DNA from: Escarpia spicata
Lineage: Eukaryota; Annelida; Polychaeta; Sabellida; Siboglinidae
DNA length: 64,000 nt
Reading direction: 5' to 3'
NCBI GenBank assembly: GCA_963995525.1
Contig: OZ023206.1
Span: 49,624,703-49,688,702, forward strand
Shown here: in pieces, positions 48,430 through 62,361 of the stretch
How the letters are laid out: each line of letters opens with the position of its first letter
How positions within the stretch are numbered: position 1 is the stretch's first letter
The notes under the pieces: model-generated
Database searches by the model: none
Told to the model about the DNA's origin: nothing
What the model saw: only the letters and a program-made list of their open reading frames with translations
Translations under genes and position numbers: made by a program

Positions 48430-50240
48430 AATACAATATATATAATTGAAATGAAAGCACAACACAGACGAAATTATATTGAAATTTTAGTTAGGTTTCG
48501 TGACCGAAGGGGTACAATAGGTCAAAACAATTACTTACATACGAGTATTTATTTGGCAAACGATGTAATATATATTGCATACACAACCAAAATATAAGTT
48601 GATAGAAAAACACAACATATGCTAACATATAATAACAGTTTAGTTTGGTTTCGTGAAGGGTGGGCATTTCTTCAAATCATTATTCACACATCTAGAGCTT
48701 GACAATCATGTTTTAGCTCCCAACAAACCCAGTTCATTTATAAATAAAACAACACTAGATTTTCTTACAAACAATTTAATATTTTGCATACAAAACCAAA
48801 ACCGAAAACCCCTTATTTTTCATAACCACCGTCTTCAAACACAATCGACTATATATCTACTATTTGCAGAGCTACTTAGCTAATTTTTATTTCAAAATGT
48901 TTGGAAAGGTAAGGTACGAATTTGTAGTTAATAGGAATGTCAATATTGCAGACGTACTTAAAAGAAAAACACAACATATGCTAGTGTTGGTACCAAGATG
49001 TTTCGAAAGATAATATACGTATTTGTAGTTAATGTAGATGTCAATATTACAGACTTACTTGAACGAAAAGCACAACATAGGCTTAGATATGTTAACATTT
49101 TAGTTTGGTTTACAGACCGAAATTGTACAATATTTCAATGCAATACTTACACGCATGGCGCATGATTCTGATTTTTTTTATCTTACAACAATCCCAGTTC
49201 ATTTCCAAATTAAACAACATTACGTTGTCAACAAATTCATATCTTGCATACATAACCAAAACACTAACATTACCCCCTTACCTTTCATAACAACCTTCAT
49301 AAAACACAATCATTTATATATCTACTAATTACAGAGCTGCGTATGCAAATTTGTTATCGCTATGTTAGATATAGTACGTTGCATATTCGAAATAAATATG
49401 CATGTCAATATTATATACATAACTGAAAGTAAAATTTGCTATGTTTAATTGACTAATTGCAGTAAATATTCTTTTTCCGTGTGTGGCTCTCACGCTAGCG
49501 GCTTTTGAGCCTTAGTGAGAGTCTTCCGACATAGACTAACTATTGGTAAATTTGTGTTGCATGGTGTGCTTTTGTTTGTTTATTGTCGAATACGTTGTTC
49601 CAATTCCAACTCTAAAGCAGATATTATGTCACCAGATAATAAATTTTAGTTTTGGTTTCGTGACCGACCGTGAACAATATTGGTTTCATTTCATTACTTA
49701 CATACTTGGCACATGGCAATTGTTTTATCTTAAACTAATCCCTCTTCAATTTCAAATAAAATAATGTTACATTGTTTGACAGACAAAGTAATATACTGCA
49801 TTCAAAACACAAACGCTAACTCGACCCTCTTATTTCGCATAACCGCCAAACCTCGAGCACATTCGGCTATAATTATATATCTACTAATTACAGGACTATA
49901 TAGCTAACTTTGTTATCACATTTTTTAGAATATAGTTGTAATAAACACTTATTTAAATATTATAAACGGATTTAAAAGGAAACTACTAAGAACATACAAC
50001 CTGTATACTAACATTATAGTTGGATTTCGTGACGGAAGATGAACAATACTTCAAATCATTCCTTACATCTATGGAACATGGCACTTTTAGTTGTAACGGA
50101 AGAGTCAAGCTATTCTTACGTCAACTAACATGTCACTGTGCGCTTCATAATCGAACAAAATATATAATATGTGTTATTATCTATGTGCCACACAATTTAT
50201 AAGAGGTTGATCTTACATGTAACCAATATAATTTGACTCA
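48430..50240 (+). repeat. Block of exon-like repeat units, + orientation (left arm)
   Basis: Several diverged 0.3-0.5 kb units, each with a CTACTAATTACAG acceptor-like site, an open stretch with (V)N(I/V)(A/V)D..ER(K)..Q, LVWF.D and QLF-like blocks, and an AATAAAAC-type tail. See the finding on these units. Confidence 0.6.
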
Positions 50241-50368
50241 ATTGCTGAGGGGGCCAAGTATGGTGTAACCAAAGGCAACATTTAGAAAGAGTGATTTATC
50301 ACGCCTGGAAGCGATGCAAAACTGTTCCGTGGTCCAGATATTAATTTATTGAAATCATCCCACGAAAG

Positions 50369-50690
50369 GATAATGTAAGTGTACTGTACCGCATGCTGAT
50401 GTAACTTGTCAAGCGATAATGTAAGTGTGCTGTACCGCATGCTGATGTAACTTGTCAAGCGATAATGTAAGTGTACTGTACCGCATGCTGATGTAACTTG
50501 TCAAGCGATAATGTAAGTGTGCTGTACCGCATGCTGATGCTACTTGTCAAGCGATAATGTAAGTGTGCTGTACCGCATGCTGATGCTACTTGTCAAGCGA
50601 TAATGTAAGTGTGCTGTACCGCATGCTGATGCTACTTGTCAAGCGATAATGTAAGTGTACTGTACCGCATGCTGATGTAACTTGTCAAGC
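50369..50690. repeat. 46-bp tandem repeat, 7 copies
   Basis: Unit begins GATAATGTAAGTGT and contains GTACCGCATGC. Copies start at 50369, 50415, 50461, 50507, 50553, 50599 and 50645. The mirror array at 59178-60373 has 26 copies. Confidence 0.97.
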
Positions 50691-50999
50691 AGGGCTTGAA
50701 TTATTATCTTAAGCAAATATTCCTATTCTTTGGTGCTTTTTACCCCTTTACAATGTAAATTGTAACACAGCGTAGTCAGGAACTTTGGACAAGAACAGCT
50801 ACTGTGTCACAACGACACTTTGTTGTTGTTCATGAGACACACTGGAAGGAACATACCAGTATATTAAGCATTAAGTAGACGTGACACGTAGATGAGTGGG
50901 CTTGGAGAAGTAAAACTAGAAAACAGCCCAGAAACATGCACATGGTTCTATTGGATAATCATATACGTGAAGCGTATCTTTCTGAAGCCAAAGAGAACA

Positions 51000-52740
51000 T
51001 TTAGAGAATCTCGCTCGCAGAGTTTATCTATGGTATAAAAAATAAGGTGTTGTGTTAGTGTTTTGGTTTTGCAAGCAATATATTACTTTGTTTGTCAGAC
51101 AGTCTAGTGCTATTTTGTTTGGAAATTAAGAGGTTTTATTTTGATATAAAACAATTGTGGTGTGCCATGAGTGCAAGTAATGACTTGAATTATTGTACAC
51201 CTTTGGTCACGAACCCAAACTAAAACATTACTATCTGGTGGCATTATGCTTGCTCTACTTTCCAGTATGTATACGATATTGACACATATTCTTACCACAA
51301 ATATATAGTGTACTATATATATCAGCGTGATATCAAAATTAGATATGTAGCCCTGTAATTAGTAAACATATAACCAATTATGTTTGAGGAAGGTGTTTCT
51401 GAAAAGTAAGGGATAATGTTAGTATTTTGGTTGTATATGCAATATATTACATTCTTTGTCAAACAATTTAGTGCTGTTTTATTTTGAAATGTACTGGGAT
51501 TGTTGTGAGGTAAAACAATTTGTCAAGCACCAGATGCGTTGATGCCAATATTAGCTATGACAGTAGCTCAGTAATTAGTAGCTGTAATAGCCGATTGTTT
51601 TTGCATAAGGTGGTTATGAAAAATAATGAGTAGAGTTAGTGTTTTGTTTTTGCGTGCAATATATTATAACCTTTGTCTTTCAAATTAACGGTGTTTTATT
51701 TGGAAATAAACTGGGATTGCTGTAAGATGAAACAAATAATTGTCATGCGCCACGTGTGCATGTAATGCACTGAACTATTTTACACCTTGGATCATTAAAC
51801 CAAACTAAAATGTTAACATATCTGAGCCTATTTTGTGCTTTTCGTTCAAGTAGGTCTGCAATATTTACATCTACATTAACCATAAATACGTGTATTATCT
51901 TTCCAAATATTTTGATATTACCACTAGCTATGTAGCCCTGCTACTAGTACAGGTATAGCCTGTTATGTTTGAGTACGGTGGTTATGAAAACTAAGACAAA
52001 ATAAGAAGGTAGGGTTAGTATTTCGGTTTTGTATGCAAAATATTATATTGTTTGTCAGAAAATCTAATGTTATTTTATTTGGAAATGAATTTGGATTGTT
52101 GGGAGATAAAACATAATTGTCATGCACCAGATGGGTAAATAATGATTTCAACTAATGCCCACCCTTCACGAAACCAAACTAAATTGTTAATATATCTTAG
52201 CATATGTTGTGTTTTTCTTTCGACTTCGTCTACAATATTGATGTGTGCATTAACTACAAATACGTATCTCACCAATCGAGACATTTTGATACAAAAATTA
52301 GCTATGTAGCTTTGTAATTAGTACATATATTGGTTTTATCAAAAATAAGGGTGTAGGGTTACTCTTTTGTTTGTGTATGCAATATATTATATCATTTGTC
52401 AGAAAATCTAATGTAGTTTTAGTTGGAAATGAATTGGGTAGTTTCTGATTTGAACATATTTGTCATGTGTATATAAGTAATTGTTTTGAACTATTGTACA
52501 CCGTCGGTCACGAAACCTATCTAAAATGTCAATATAATTTGGTACATTTTGTACTTTCATTTTAATTCTATCGATTGCGTTGATTTAAAATTTCCTGCAT
52601 ATACGTGCCTTGTTTTTCCACACATGCTGACACAAAATGTTATCGTTTAGTCCTACGATTAGTAGATATATATATATATAGCCGATTGTGTACACAAATA
52701 GTAGTAACAAATCACAATAGAAAGTGTCATCCGGTTTTTT
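51000..52740 (-). repeat. Block of exon-like repeat units, - orientation (left arm)
   Basis: The same unit family as 48430-50240 but inverted, so the two blocks face each other across the 46-bp repeat. The best open unit is 51110-51298, with LVWVRDQRCTIIQVIT. Confidence 0.6.
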
Positions 52741-52744
52741 TTGG

Positions 52745-54148
52745 ACTGGTAGAGGTCACAAATAAATCCTGGAACGGGTGACAGCTTGTAACATTTAGAT
52801 ACCCCTAATGTGATTTCTAGATCTCTTTTGAGATTTTGGGCCTAGACTATCCCCTCTAGCAGATCTTTCTACCTTTTTATGAAGGGACAAACCATTGTCA
52901 ACGGAATTAGCTTATTTATGGTTATTGCGACACAGGCAAAAGAACGCTCAGATAGTCGCTGCGAAAATTACCGAATACGTTGTTTAATCATACACGTAAT
53001 AATTTGTGCAACTGTTTGCAGGAAAACATAATAAATACAACAGCAAGAAAATCGTGTTTGTCATGACAGCATACTTAATGGTCAGAGATCATCTCAAATG
53101 TCAAAAGAGCAAGTGAAATTGTTCACTGCGCTTACGCGCGCACGCGCAGTAAACAAAGACATAGTTTTGACCTGGGATACTCTAGACCTATTAGAACGAC
53201 ATCAAAATACATGGCGCAAACACATTTTGGTTGTTATTGTTACAAAGTGGCAATGCTGTTTTATATATTTATGTCGCAACTGCTGTCCTTTGATAATGCT
53301 TGTGTCACGTGATTAATGGAATTCTACCGTTGTTGCTAAGGCTTATGGAAGAGATTGATTTTATCATTAAGTTTGTAGGGCCTTTTAATATGTCCGTAGG
53401 TTAACAAAGAACTACACAGGACCTGTTATATGTAGGTAAGTCAAAATAACTAGTTAACTGCCAACAGACGGATATTGTCAGATGTGATATATTTATTGCC
53501 ATAAATAAATACAAAATGTGATAAACACCATCACCACAAAATACGTAAGCTCAGTTATTAACATAAATAAATGATATACATATATTAAAACATATGAAAT
53601 AAATAAATAAACCAATTTCTTTTAACACAATATATATATATATATATTCTGGATAACATATATCACAGCATAATAGCATCAGATTAGCATTGTTTGTAGA
53701 TATGTAAGAATGTACATTTTATTAACAATATTCAAATGAACGATTCCGCAATAAATACTTAATACAAAATATATAGTATGATATATTATGTAAATAACGT
53801 TGATATATCTATCGTATAATACAATGTAACATTATCTATGGAGCAATCCTTGCGCTGCAAAATAGTCGAAGAAACATAATAAAACACAATAAAACAGTGA
53901 TGTTAGCAACACCAATAATAAGTATACTACAATAATATCACACCTTATTATTTGTGAAATAAGGTAGTTCTCTGAGAAACAATACGTTTCTTCCATTGAA
54001 ATCACAGAATACCAGCTATAAACACGGCTGAAATCAATATATTTAATTAGCTAGAGCAATGGAATGATTTTTGCGACCTCCCCGAGAATACAGTATAATA
54101 AATTGCACTTGTATATTCATAATTTAGCAATACATTTATGTATATTTA
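52745..54148. other. Non-coding part of left arm
   Basis: AT-rich DNA and an (AT)n at about 53632-53648. No recognised gene; mirrored at 55706-57170. Confidence 0.4.
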
Positions 54149-54151
54149 TTT

Positions 54152-54535
54152 TTATGGGATCCTAGCTTTTCCGAGAGCGGCGAAGAACGCCCGACTCTCT
54201 GTGATGAGTTTCTGCAGTGAGTTGAACGCAACGAACGCCTGCATGTCGCCTATGTAATGATTCGACGGACACTTGTACTCGATCTGCTTCAGGCGCTGGA
54301 TGGCGCTGGCGTCGAGGTTGATACCACGTGACGTCGTCATCTGTTGGAGTGAGCAGGCGACCGGCATGAGGACGTTCCCTTGTAGCTCAGCCACCTCCTT
54401 ATCGTACGTCGTCTTCCGGAAGGCCAGCTGGCGGGGATTCTCTCCTACCCAGTATCGCTCGTCGCGTCGCACGTGATCAACGTAGACGATGTGCGTCATC
54501 AGTGATTCCATCAGTTTCCGCAAGATGGCGTCCAC
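54152..54535 (-). CDS. Terminal exon of an unrecognised host gene (left arm)
   Basis: Begins immediately after a good acceptor (TTTTGCTCAG) at 54535 and encodes 127 residues of helical, soluble-looking protein (KLMESLMTHIVYVDHVRRDE; AFVAFNSLQKLITES) to a TAA. GC content is well above its surroundings, and most differences from the mirror copy are conservative. I do not recognise the family. The upstream exons would lie in or beyond the N gap. Confidence 0.6.
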   Translation of the reverse strand: MDAILRKLMESLMTHIVYVDHVRRDERYWVGENPRQLAFRKTTYDKEVAELQGNVLMPVACSLQQMTTSRGINLDASAIQRLKQIEYKCPSNHYIGDMQAFVAFNSLQKLITESRAFFAALGKARIP

Positions 54536-54770
54536 CTGAGCAAAATATAATTTACTTACTTAATCCTTTTCGTGTAGGTTCACACATAAGACCGAGAGTA
54601 AAATATCAACGAGAGTTAAATAATCAAAATATGTCAGCTAATGACTAATATAACGTGACTGTTGCCAACTTATTTGCAACAGCATCAGAAATGGTATTTG
54701 GTTTATTAAGAATTACCATGCATGTAGCCTATAGCCAAAGAAGTTTAATGTTCAAAAAAATAATACCACA

Positions 54771-54810
<40 letters not shown>

Positions 54811-55010
54811 NNNNNNNNNNNNNNNNNNNNNNNNNNNNNNNNNNNNNNNNNNNNNNNNNNNNNNNNNNNNNNNNNNNNNNNNNNNNNNNNNNNNNNNNNN
54901 NNNNNNNNNNNNNNNNNNNNNNNNNNNNNNNNNNNNNNNNNNNNNNNNNNNNNNNNNNNNNNNNNNNNNNNNNNNNNNNNNNNNNNNNNNNNNNNNNNNN
55001 NNNNNNNNNN
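54811..55010. other. Assembly gap (200 N) flanked by (CT)n and (AG)n
   Basis: (CT)n at 54775-54810 and (AG)n at 55011-55068 are mirror images, and the gap lies at the centre of the inverted repeat. The length of 200 N is probably nominal. Confidence 0.98.
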
Positions 55011-55071
<61 letters not shown>

Positions 55072-55315
55072 TGTGGTATTATTTTGTTGAACATTAAATT
55101 TGTTAAACTTCTTTGGCTATAGGCTACATGCATGGTAATTCTTGATAAACCAAATACCATTTCTGATGCTGTTGCAAATAAGTTGGCAACAGGCACGTTA
55201 TATTAGTCACTAGCTGACATATTTTGATTATTTAACTCTCGTTGATATTTTACTCTCGGCCTTATGTGTGAACCTACACGAAAAGAATTAAGTAAGTAAA
55301 TGATATTTTGCTCAG

Positions 55316-55705
55316 GTGGACGCCATCTTGCAGAAACTGATGGAATCACTGATGACGCACATCGTCTACGTTGATCACGTGCGACGCGACGAGCGATACT
55401 TGGCAGGAGAGAATCCCCGCCAGCTGGCCTTCCGGGAGACGACGTACGATAAGGAGGTGGCTGAGCTACAAGGGAACGTCCTCATGCCGGTCGCCTGCTC
55501 ACTCCAACAGATGACGACGTCACGTGGTATCAGCCTCGACGCCAGCGCCATCCAGCGCCTGAAGCAGATCGAGTACAAGTGTCCGTCGAATCAATACATT
55601 GGCGACATGCAGGCGTTCGTTGCGTTCAACTCACTGCAGAAACTCATCACAGAGAGTCGGGCGTTCTTCGCCGCTCTCGGAAAAGCTCGGATCCCATACA
55701 AATAA
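55316..55705 (+). CDS. Terminal exon of an unrecognised host gene (right arm)
   Basis: Mirror copy of 54152-54535 after the same TTTTGCTCAG acceptor. It encodes 129 residues: six or so substitutions, and two extra C-terminal residues because the left copy's stop codon is a sense codon here. The frame is open in both arms, which argues that the exon is functional or only recently duplicated. Confidence 0.6.
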   Translation: MDAILQKLMESLMTHIVYVDHVRRDERYLAGENPRQLAFRETTYDKEVAELQGNVLMPVACSLQQMTTSRGISLDASAIQRLKQIEYKCPSNQYIGDMQAFVAFNSLQKLITESRAFFAALGKARIPYK

Positions 55706-57169
55706 ATATACATAAATGTATTGCTAAATTATGAATATACAAGTGCAATTTATTATACCGTATTCTCGGGGAGGTCGAAAAATAATTCCATTGCTCTAGC
55801 TAATTAAATATATTTATTTCAGCCGTGTTTATAGCTGGTATTCTGTGATTTCAATGGAAGAAACGTATTGTTTCTCAGAGAACTACATTATTTAACAAAT
55901 AATAAGGTGTGATATTATTGTAGTATACTTATTATTGGTGTTGCTAACATCACTGTTTTATTGTGTTTTATTATGTTTCTTCGACTATTTTGCAGCGCAA
56001 GGATTGCTCCATAGATAATGTTACATTGTATTATACTATAGATATATCAACGTTATTTACATAATATATCATACTATATATTTTGTATTAAGTATTTATT
56101 GCGGAATCGATCATTTGAATATTGTTAATAAAATGTACATTCTTACATATCTACAAACAATGCTAATCTGATGCTATTATGCTGTGATATATTTTATCCA
56201 GAATATATATATATATATATATAGTGTTAAAAGAAATTGGTTTATTTATTTATTTCATATGTTTTAATATATGTATATCATTTATTTATGTTAATAACTG
56301 AGTTTACATATTTTGTGGTGATGGTGTTTATCAGATTTTGTATTTATTTATGGCAATAAATATATCACATCTGACAATATCCGTCTGTTGGCAGTTAACT
56401 AGTTATTTTGACTTACCTACTTATAACAGGTCCTGTGTAGTTCTTTGTTAACCTACGGACATATTAAAAGGCCCTACAAACTTAATGATAAAATCAATCT
56501 CTTCCATAAGCCTTAGCAACAACGGTAGAATTCCATTAATCACGTGACACAAGCATTATCAAAGGACAGCAGTTGCGACATAAATATATAAAACAGCATT
56601 GCCACTTTGTAACAATCACAACCAAAATGTTTTTGCGCCATGTATTTTGATGTCGTTCTAATAGGTCTAGAGTATCCCAGGTCAAAACTATGTCTTTGTT
56701 TACTGCGCGTGCGCGCGTAAGCGCAGTGAACAATTTCACTTGCTCTTTTGACATTTGAGATGATCTCTGACCATTAAGTATGCTGTCATGACAAACACGA
56801 TTTTCTTGCTGTTGTATTTATTATGTTTTCCTGCAAACAGTTGCACAAATTATTACGTGTATGATTAAACAACGTATTCGGTAATTTTCGCAGCGACTAT
56901 CTGAGCGTTCTTTTGCCTGTGTCGCAATAACCATAAATAAGCTAATTCCGTTGACAATGGTTTGTCCCTTCATAAAAAGGTAGAAAGATCTGCTAGAGGG
57001 GATAGTCTAGGCCCAAAATCTCAAAAGGGATCTAGAAATCACATTAGGGGTATCTAAATGTTACAAGCTGTCACCCGTTCCAGGATTTATTTGTGACCTC
57101 TACCAGTCCAAAAAAAACCGGATGACACTTTCTATTGTGATTTGTTACTACTATTTGTGTACACAATCG

Positions 57170-57170
57170 G

Positions 57171-57204
<34 letters not shown>

Positions 57205-58820
57205 ACTAATCGTAGGACTAAACGATAACATTTTGTGTCAGCATGTGTGGAAAAACGAGGCACGTATATGCAGGAAATTTTAAATCAACGCAATCGATAG
57301 AATTAAAATGAAAGTACAAAATGTACCAAATTATATTGACATTTTAGATAGGTTTCGTGACCGACGGTGTACAATAGTTCAAAACAATTACTTATATACA
57401 CATGACAAATATGTTCAAATCAGAAACTACCCAATTCATTTCCAACTAAAACTACATTAGATTTTCTGACAAATGATATAATATATTGCATACACAAACA
57501 AAAGAGTAACCCTACACCCTTATTTTTGATAAAAGCAATATATGTACTAATTACAAGGCTACATAGCTAATTTTTTTATCAAAATGTCTCGATTGGTGAG
57601 ATACGTATTTGTAGTTAATGCACACATCAATATTGTAGACGAAGTCGAAAGAAAAACACAACATATGCTAAGATATATTAACAATTTAGTTTGGTTTCGT
57701 GAAGGGTGGGCATTAGTTGAAATCATTATTTACCCATCTGGTGCATGTCAATTATGTTTTATCTCCCAACAATCCAAATTCATTTCCAAATAAAATAACA
57801 TTAGATTTTCTGACAAACAATATAATATTTTGCATACAAAACCGAAATACTAACCCTACCTTCTTATTTTGTCTTAGTTTTCATAACCACCGTACTCAAA
57901 CATAACAGGCTATACCTGTACTAGTAGCAGGGCTACATAGCTAGTGGTAATATCAAAATATTTGGAAAGATAATACACGTATTTGTGGTTAATGTAGATG
58001 TAAATATTGCAGACCTACTTGAACGAAAAGCACAAAATAGGCTCAGATATGTTAACATTTTAGTTTGGTTTAATGATCCAAGGTGTAAAATAGTTCAGTG
58101 CATTACATGCACACGTGGCGCATGACAATTATTTGTTTCATCTTACAGCAATTACAGTTTATTTCCAAATAAAACACCGTTAGTTTGAAAGACAAAGGTT
58201 ATAATATATTGCACGCAAAAACAAAACACTAACTCTACTCATTATTTTTCATAACCACCTTATGCAAAAACAATCGGCTATTACAGCTACTAATTACTGA
58301 GCTACTGTCATAGCTAATATTGGCATCAACGCATCTGGTGCTTGACAAATTGTTTTACCTCACAACAATCCCAGTACATTTCAAAATAAAACAGCACTAA
58401 ATTGTTTGACAAAGAATGTAATATATTGCATATACAACCAAAATACTAACATTATCCCTTACTTTTCAGAACCACCTTCCTCAAACATAATTGGTTATAT
58501 GTTTACTAATTACAGGGCTACATATCTAATTTTGATATCACGCTGATATATATAGTACACTATATATTTGTGGTAAGAATATGTGTCAATATCGTATACA
58601 TACTGGAAAGTAGAGCAAGCATAATGCCACCAGATAGTAATGTTTTAGTTTGGGTTCGTGACCAAAGGTGTACAATAATTCAAGTCATTACTTGTACTCA
58701 TGGCACACCACAATTGTTTTATATCAAAATAAAACCTCTTAATTTCCAAACAAAATAGCACTAGACTGTCTGACAAACAAAGTAATATATTGCTTGCAAA
58801 ACCAAAACACTAACACAACA
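57170..58820 (+). repeat. Block of exon-like repeat units, + orientation (right arm)
   Basis: About five units with acceptor-like sites near 57200, 57545, 57920, 58290 and 58505. Open readings include NIADLLERKAQNRLRYVN at about 58000 and LVWVRDQRCTIIQ at 58570-58758. Mirror of 51000-52740. Confidence 0.6.
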
Positions 58821-59177
58821 CCTTATTTTTTATACCATAGATAAACTCTGCGAGCGAGATTCTCTAAATGTTCTCTTTGGCTTCAGAAAGATACGCTTCA
58901 CGTATATGATTATCCAATAGAACCATGTGCATGTTTCTGGGCTGTTTTCTAGTTTTACTTCTCCAAGCCCACTCACCTACGTGTCACGTCTACTTAATGC
59001 TTAATATACTGGTATGTTCCTTCCAGTGTGTCTCATGAACAACAACAAAGTGTCGTTGTGACACAGTAGCTGTTCTTGTCCAAAGTTCGTGACTACGTTG
59101 TGTTACAATTTACATTGTAAAGGGGTAAAAAGCACCAAAGAATAGGAATATTTGCTTAAGATAATAATTCAAGCCCT

Positions 59178-60373
59178 GCTTGACAAGTAGCATCAGCATG
59201 CGGTACAGCACACTTACATTATCGCTTGACAAGTTACATCAGCATGCGGTACAGCACACTTACATTATCGCTTGACAAGTTACATCAGCATGCGGTACAG
59301 CACACTTACATTATCGCTTGACAAGTAGCATCAGCATGCGGTACAGCACACTTACATTATCGCTTGACAAGTACCATCAGCATGCGGTACAGCACACTTA
59401 CATTATCGCTTGACAAGTTACATCAGCATGCGGTACAGCACACTTACATTATCGCTTGACAAGTAGCACCAGCATGCGGTACAGCACACTTACATTATCG
59501 CTTGACAAGTTACATCAGCATGCGGTACAGCACACTTACATTATCGCTTGACAAGTTACATCAGCATGCGGTACAGCACACTTACATTATCGCTTGACAA
59601 GTAGCATCAGCATGCGGTACAGCACACTTACATTATCGCTTGACAAGTACCATCAGCATGCGGTACAGCACACTTACATTATCGCTTGACAAGTACCATC
59701 AGCATGCGGTACAGCACACTTACATTATCGCTTGACAAGTTACATCAGCATGCGGTACAGCACACTTACATTATCGCTTGACAAGTACCATCAGCATGCG
59801 GTACAGCACACTTACATTATCGCTTGACAAGTACCATCAGCATGCGGTACAGCACACTTACATTATCGCTTGACAAGTTACATCAGCATGCGGTACAGTA
59901 CACTTACATTATCGCTTGACAAGTTACATCAGCATGCGGTACAGTACACTTACATTATCGCTTGACAAGTAGCATCAGCATGCGGTACAGCACACTTACA
60001 TTATCACTTGACAAGTTACATCAGCATGCGGTACAGCACACTTACATTATCGCTTGACAAGTACCATCAGCATGCGGTACAGCACACTTACATTATCGCT
60101 TGACAAGTACCATCAGCATGCGGTACAGCACACTTACATTATCGCTTGACAAGTTACATCAGCATGCGGTACAGTACACTTACATTATCGCTTGACAAGT
60201 TACATCAGCATGCGGTACAGTACACTTACATTATCGCTTGACAAGTAGCATCAGCATGCGGTACAGCACACTTACATTATCGCTTGACAAGTAGCATCAG
60301 CATGCGGTACAGCACACTTACATTATCGCTTGACAAGTTACATCAGCATGCGGTACAGTACACTTACATTATC
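59178..60373. repeat. 46-bp tandem repeat, 26 copies
   Basis: 1196 bases = 26 x 46, unit GCTTGACAAGT..GCATGCGGTACAG. Copies vary mainly at the base triplet after CAAGT (TAC/AGC/ACC). Confidence 0.97.
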
Positions 60374-60479
60374 CTTTCGTGGGATGATTTCAATAAATTA
60401 ATATCTGGACCACGGAACAGTTTTGCATCGCTTCCAGGCGTGACAAATCACTCTTTCTAAATGTTGCCTTTGGTTACAC

Positions 60480-62340
60480 CATAATTGGCCCCCTCAGCAA
60501 TTGAGTCAAATTATATTGGTTACATGTAAGATCAACCTCTTATAAATTGTGTGGCACATAGATAATAACACATATTATATATTATATTTTGTTCGATTAT
60601 GAAGCGCACAGTGACATGTTAGTTGACGTAAGAATAGCTTGACTCTTCCGTTACAACTAAAAGTGCCATGTTCCATAGATGTAAGGAATGATTTGAAGTA
60701 TTGTTCATCTTCCGTCACGAAATCCAACTATAATGTTAGTATACAGGTTGTATGTTCTTAGTACTTTCCTTTTAAATCCGTTTATAATATTAAAATAAGT
60801 GTTTATTACAACTATATTCTAAAAAATTTGATAACAAAGTTAGCTATGTAGTCCTGTAATTAGTAGATATATAATTATAGCCGAATGTGCTCGAGGTTTG
60901 GCGGTTATGCGAAATAAGAGGGTCGAGTTAGCGTTTGGGTTTTGCATGCAGTATATTACTTTGTCTGTCAAACAATGTAACATTATTTTATTTGAAAATG
61001 AAGAGGGATTAGTTTAAGATAAAACAATTGCCATGTGCCAAGTATGTAAGTAATGAAATTAAACCAATATTGTTCACGGTCGGTCACGAAACCAAAACTA
61101 AAATTTATTATCTGGTGACATAATATCTGCTTTAGAGTTGGAATTGGAACAACTTATTCGACAATAAACAAACAAAAGCACACCATGCAACACAAATTTA
61201 CCAATAGTTAGTCTATGTCGGAAGACTCTCATTAAGGCTCAAAAGCCGCTAGCGTGAGAGCCACACACGGAAAAAGAATATTTACTGCAATTAGTCAATT
61301 AAACATAGCAAATTTTACTTTCAGTTATGTATATAATATTGACATGCATATTTATTTCGAATATGCAACGTACTATATCTAACATAGCGATAACAAATTT
61401 GCATACGCAGCTCTGTAATTTGTAGATATATAACTGATTGTGTTTTATGAAGGTTGTTATGAAAGGTAAGGGGGTAATGTTAGTGTTTTGGTTATGTATG
61501 CAAGATATGAATGTGTTGACAACGTAATGTTGTTTAATTTGGAAATGAACTGGGATTGTTGTAAGAAAAAAAAAATCAGAATCATGCGCCATGTGTGTAA
61601 GTATTGCATTGAACTATTGTACAATTTCGGTCTGTAAACCAAACTAAAATGTTAACATATCTGAGCCTATGTTGTGCTTTTCGTTCAAGTAAGTCTGTAA
61701 TATTGACATCTACATTAACTACAAATACGTACATTATCTTTCGAAACATCTTGGTACCAACACTAGCATATGTTGTGTTTTTCTTTTAAGTACGTCTGCA
61801 ATATTGACATTCCTATTAACTACAAATTCGTACCTTACATTTCCAAACATTTTGAAATAAAAATTAGCTAAGTAGCTCTGCAAATAGTAGATATATAGTC
61901 GATTGTGTTTGAAGACGGTGGTTATGAAAAATAAGGGGTTTTCGGTTTTGGTTTTGTATGCAAAATATTAAATTGTTTGTAAGAAAATCTAGTGTTGTTT
62001 TATTTAGAAATGAACTGGGTTTGTTGGGAGCTAAAACATGATTGTCAAGCTCTAGATGTGTGAATAATGATTTGAAGAAATGCCCACCCTTCACGAAACC
62101 AAACTAAACTGTTATTATATGTTAGCATATGTTGTGTTTTTCTATCAACTTATATTTTGGTTGTGTATGCAATATATATTACATCGTTTGCCAAATAAAT
62201 ACTCGTATGTAAGTAATTGTTTTGACCTATTGTACCCCTTCGGTCACGAAACCTAACTAAAATTTCAATATAATTTCGTCTGTGTTGTGCTTTCATTTCA
62301 ATTATATCTATTGTATTTATTTAAAAAATGTGCTTCACAT
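60480..62340 (-). repeat. Block of exon-like repeat units, - orientation (right arm)
   Basis: Mirror of 48430-50240, with acceptor-like sites (- strand) near 60865, 61425 and 61885. Confidence 0.6.
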
Positions 62341-62361
62341 ACGTGGCTTGTTTTTACACAC

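Larger units (their letters stand above)
46687..54810. repeat. Left arm of a giant inverted repeat
   Basis: Reverse-complementary to 55011-64000 with a few percent divergence by eye. Matching landmarks in mirror order are the THAP-like fragment, 28-bp repeat, unit arrays, 46-bp repeat and terminal exon. The paired coordinate sum is about 109,850 near the centre and about 110,690 at the outside; most of the shift is the tandem-repeat length difference. The true left limit may be below 46687, since the right arm is cut by the window end. Confidence 0.92.

Noticed and set aside
54655..55196. Ser-Leu or Arg-Glu ORFs running into X
   Set aside because: They read through (CT)n/(AG)n and the N gap.
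59178..60373. CRISPR-like array
   Set aside because: Units are directly adjacent with no unique spacers, and the genome is eukaryotic; it is a minisatellite. The 28-bp arrays were rejected for the same reason.
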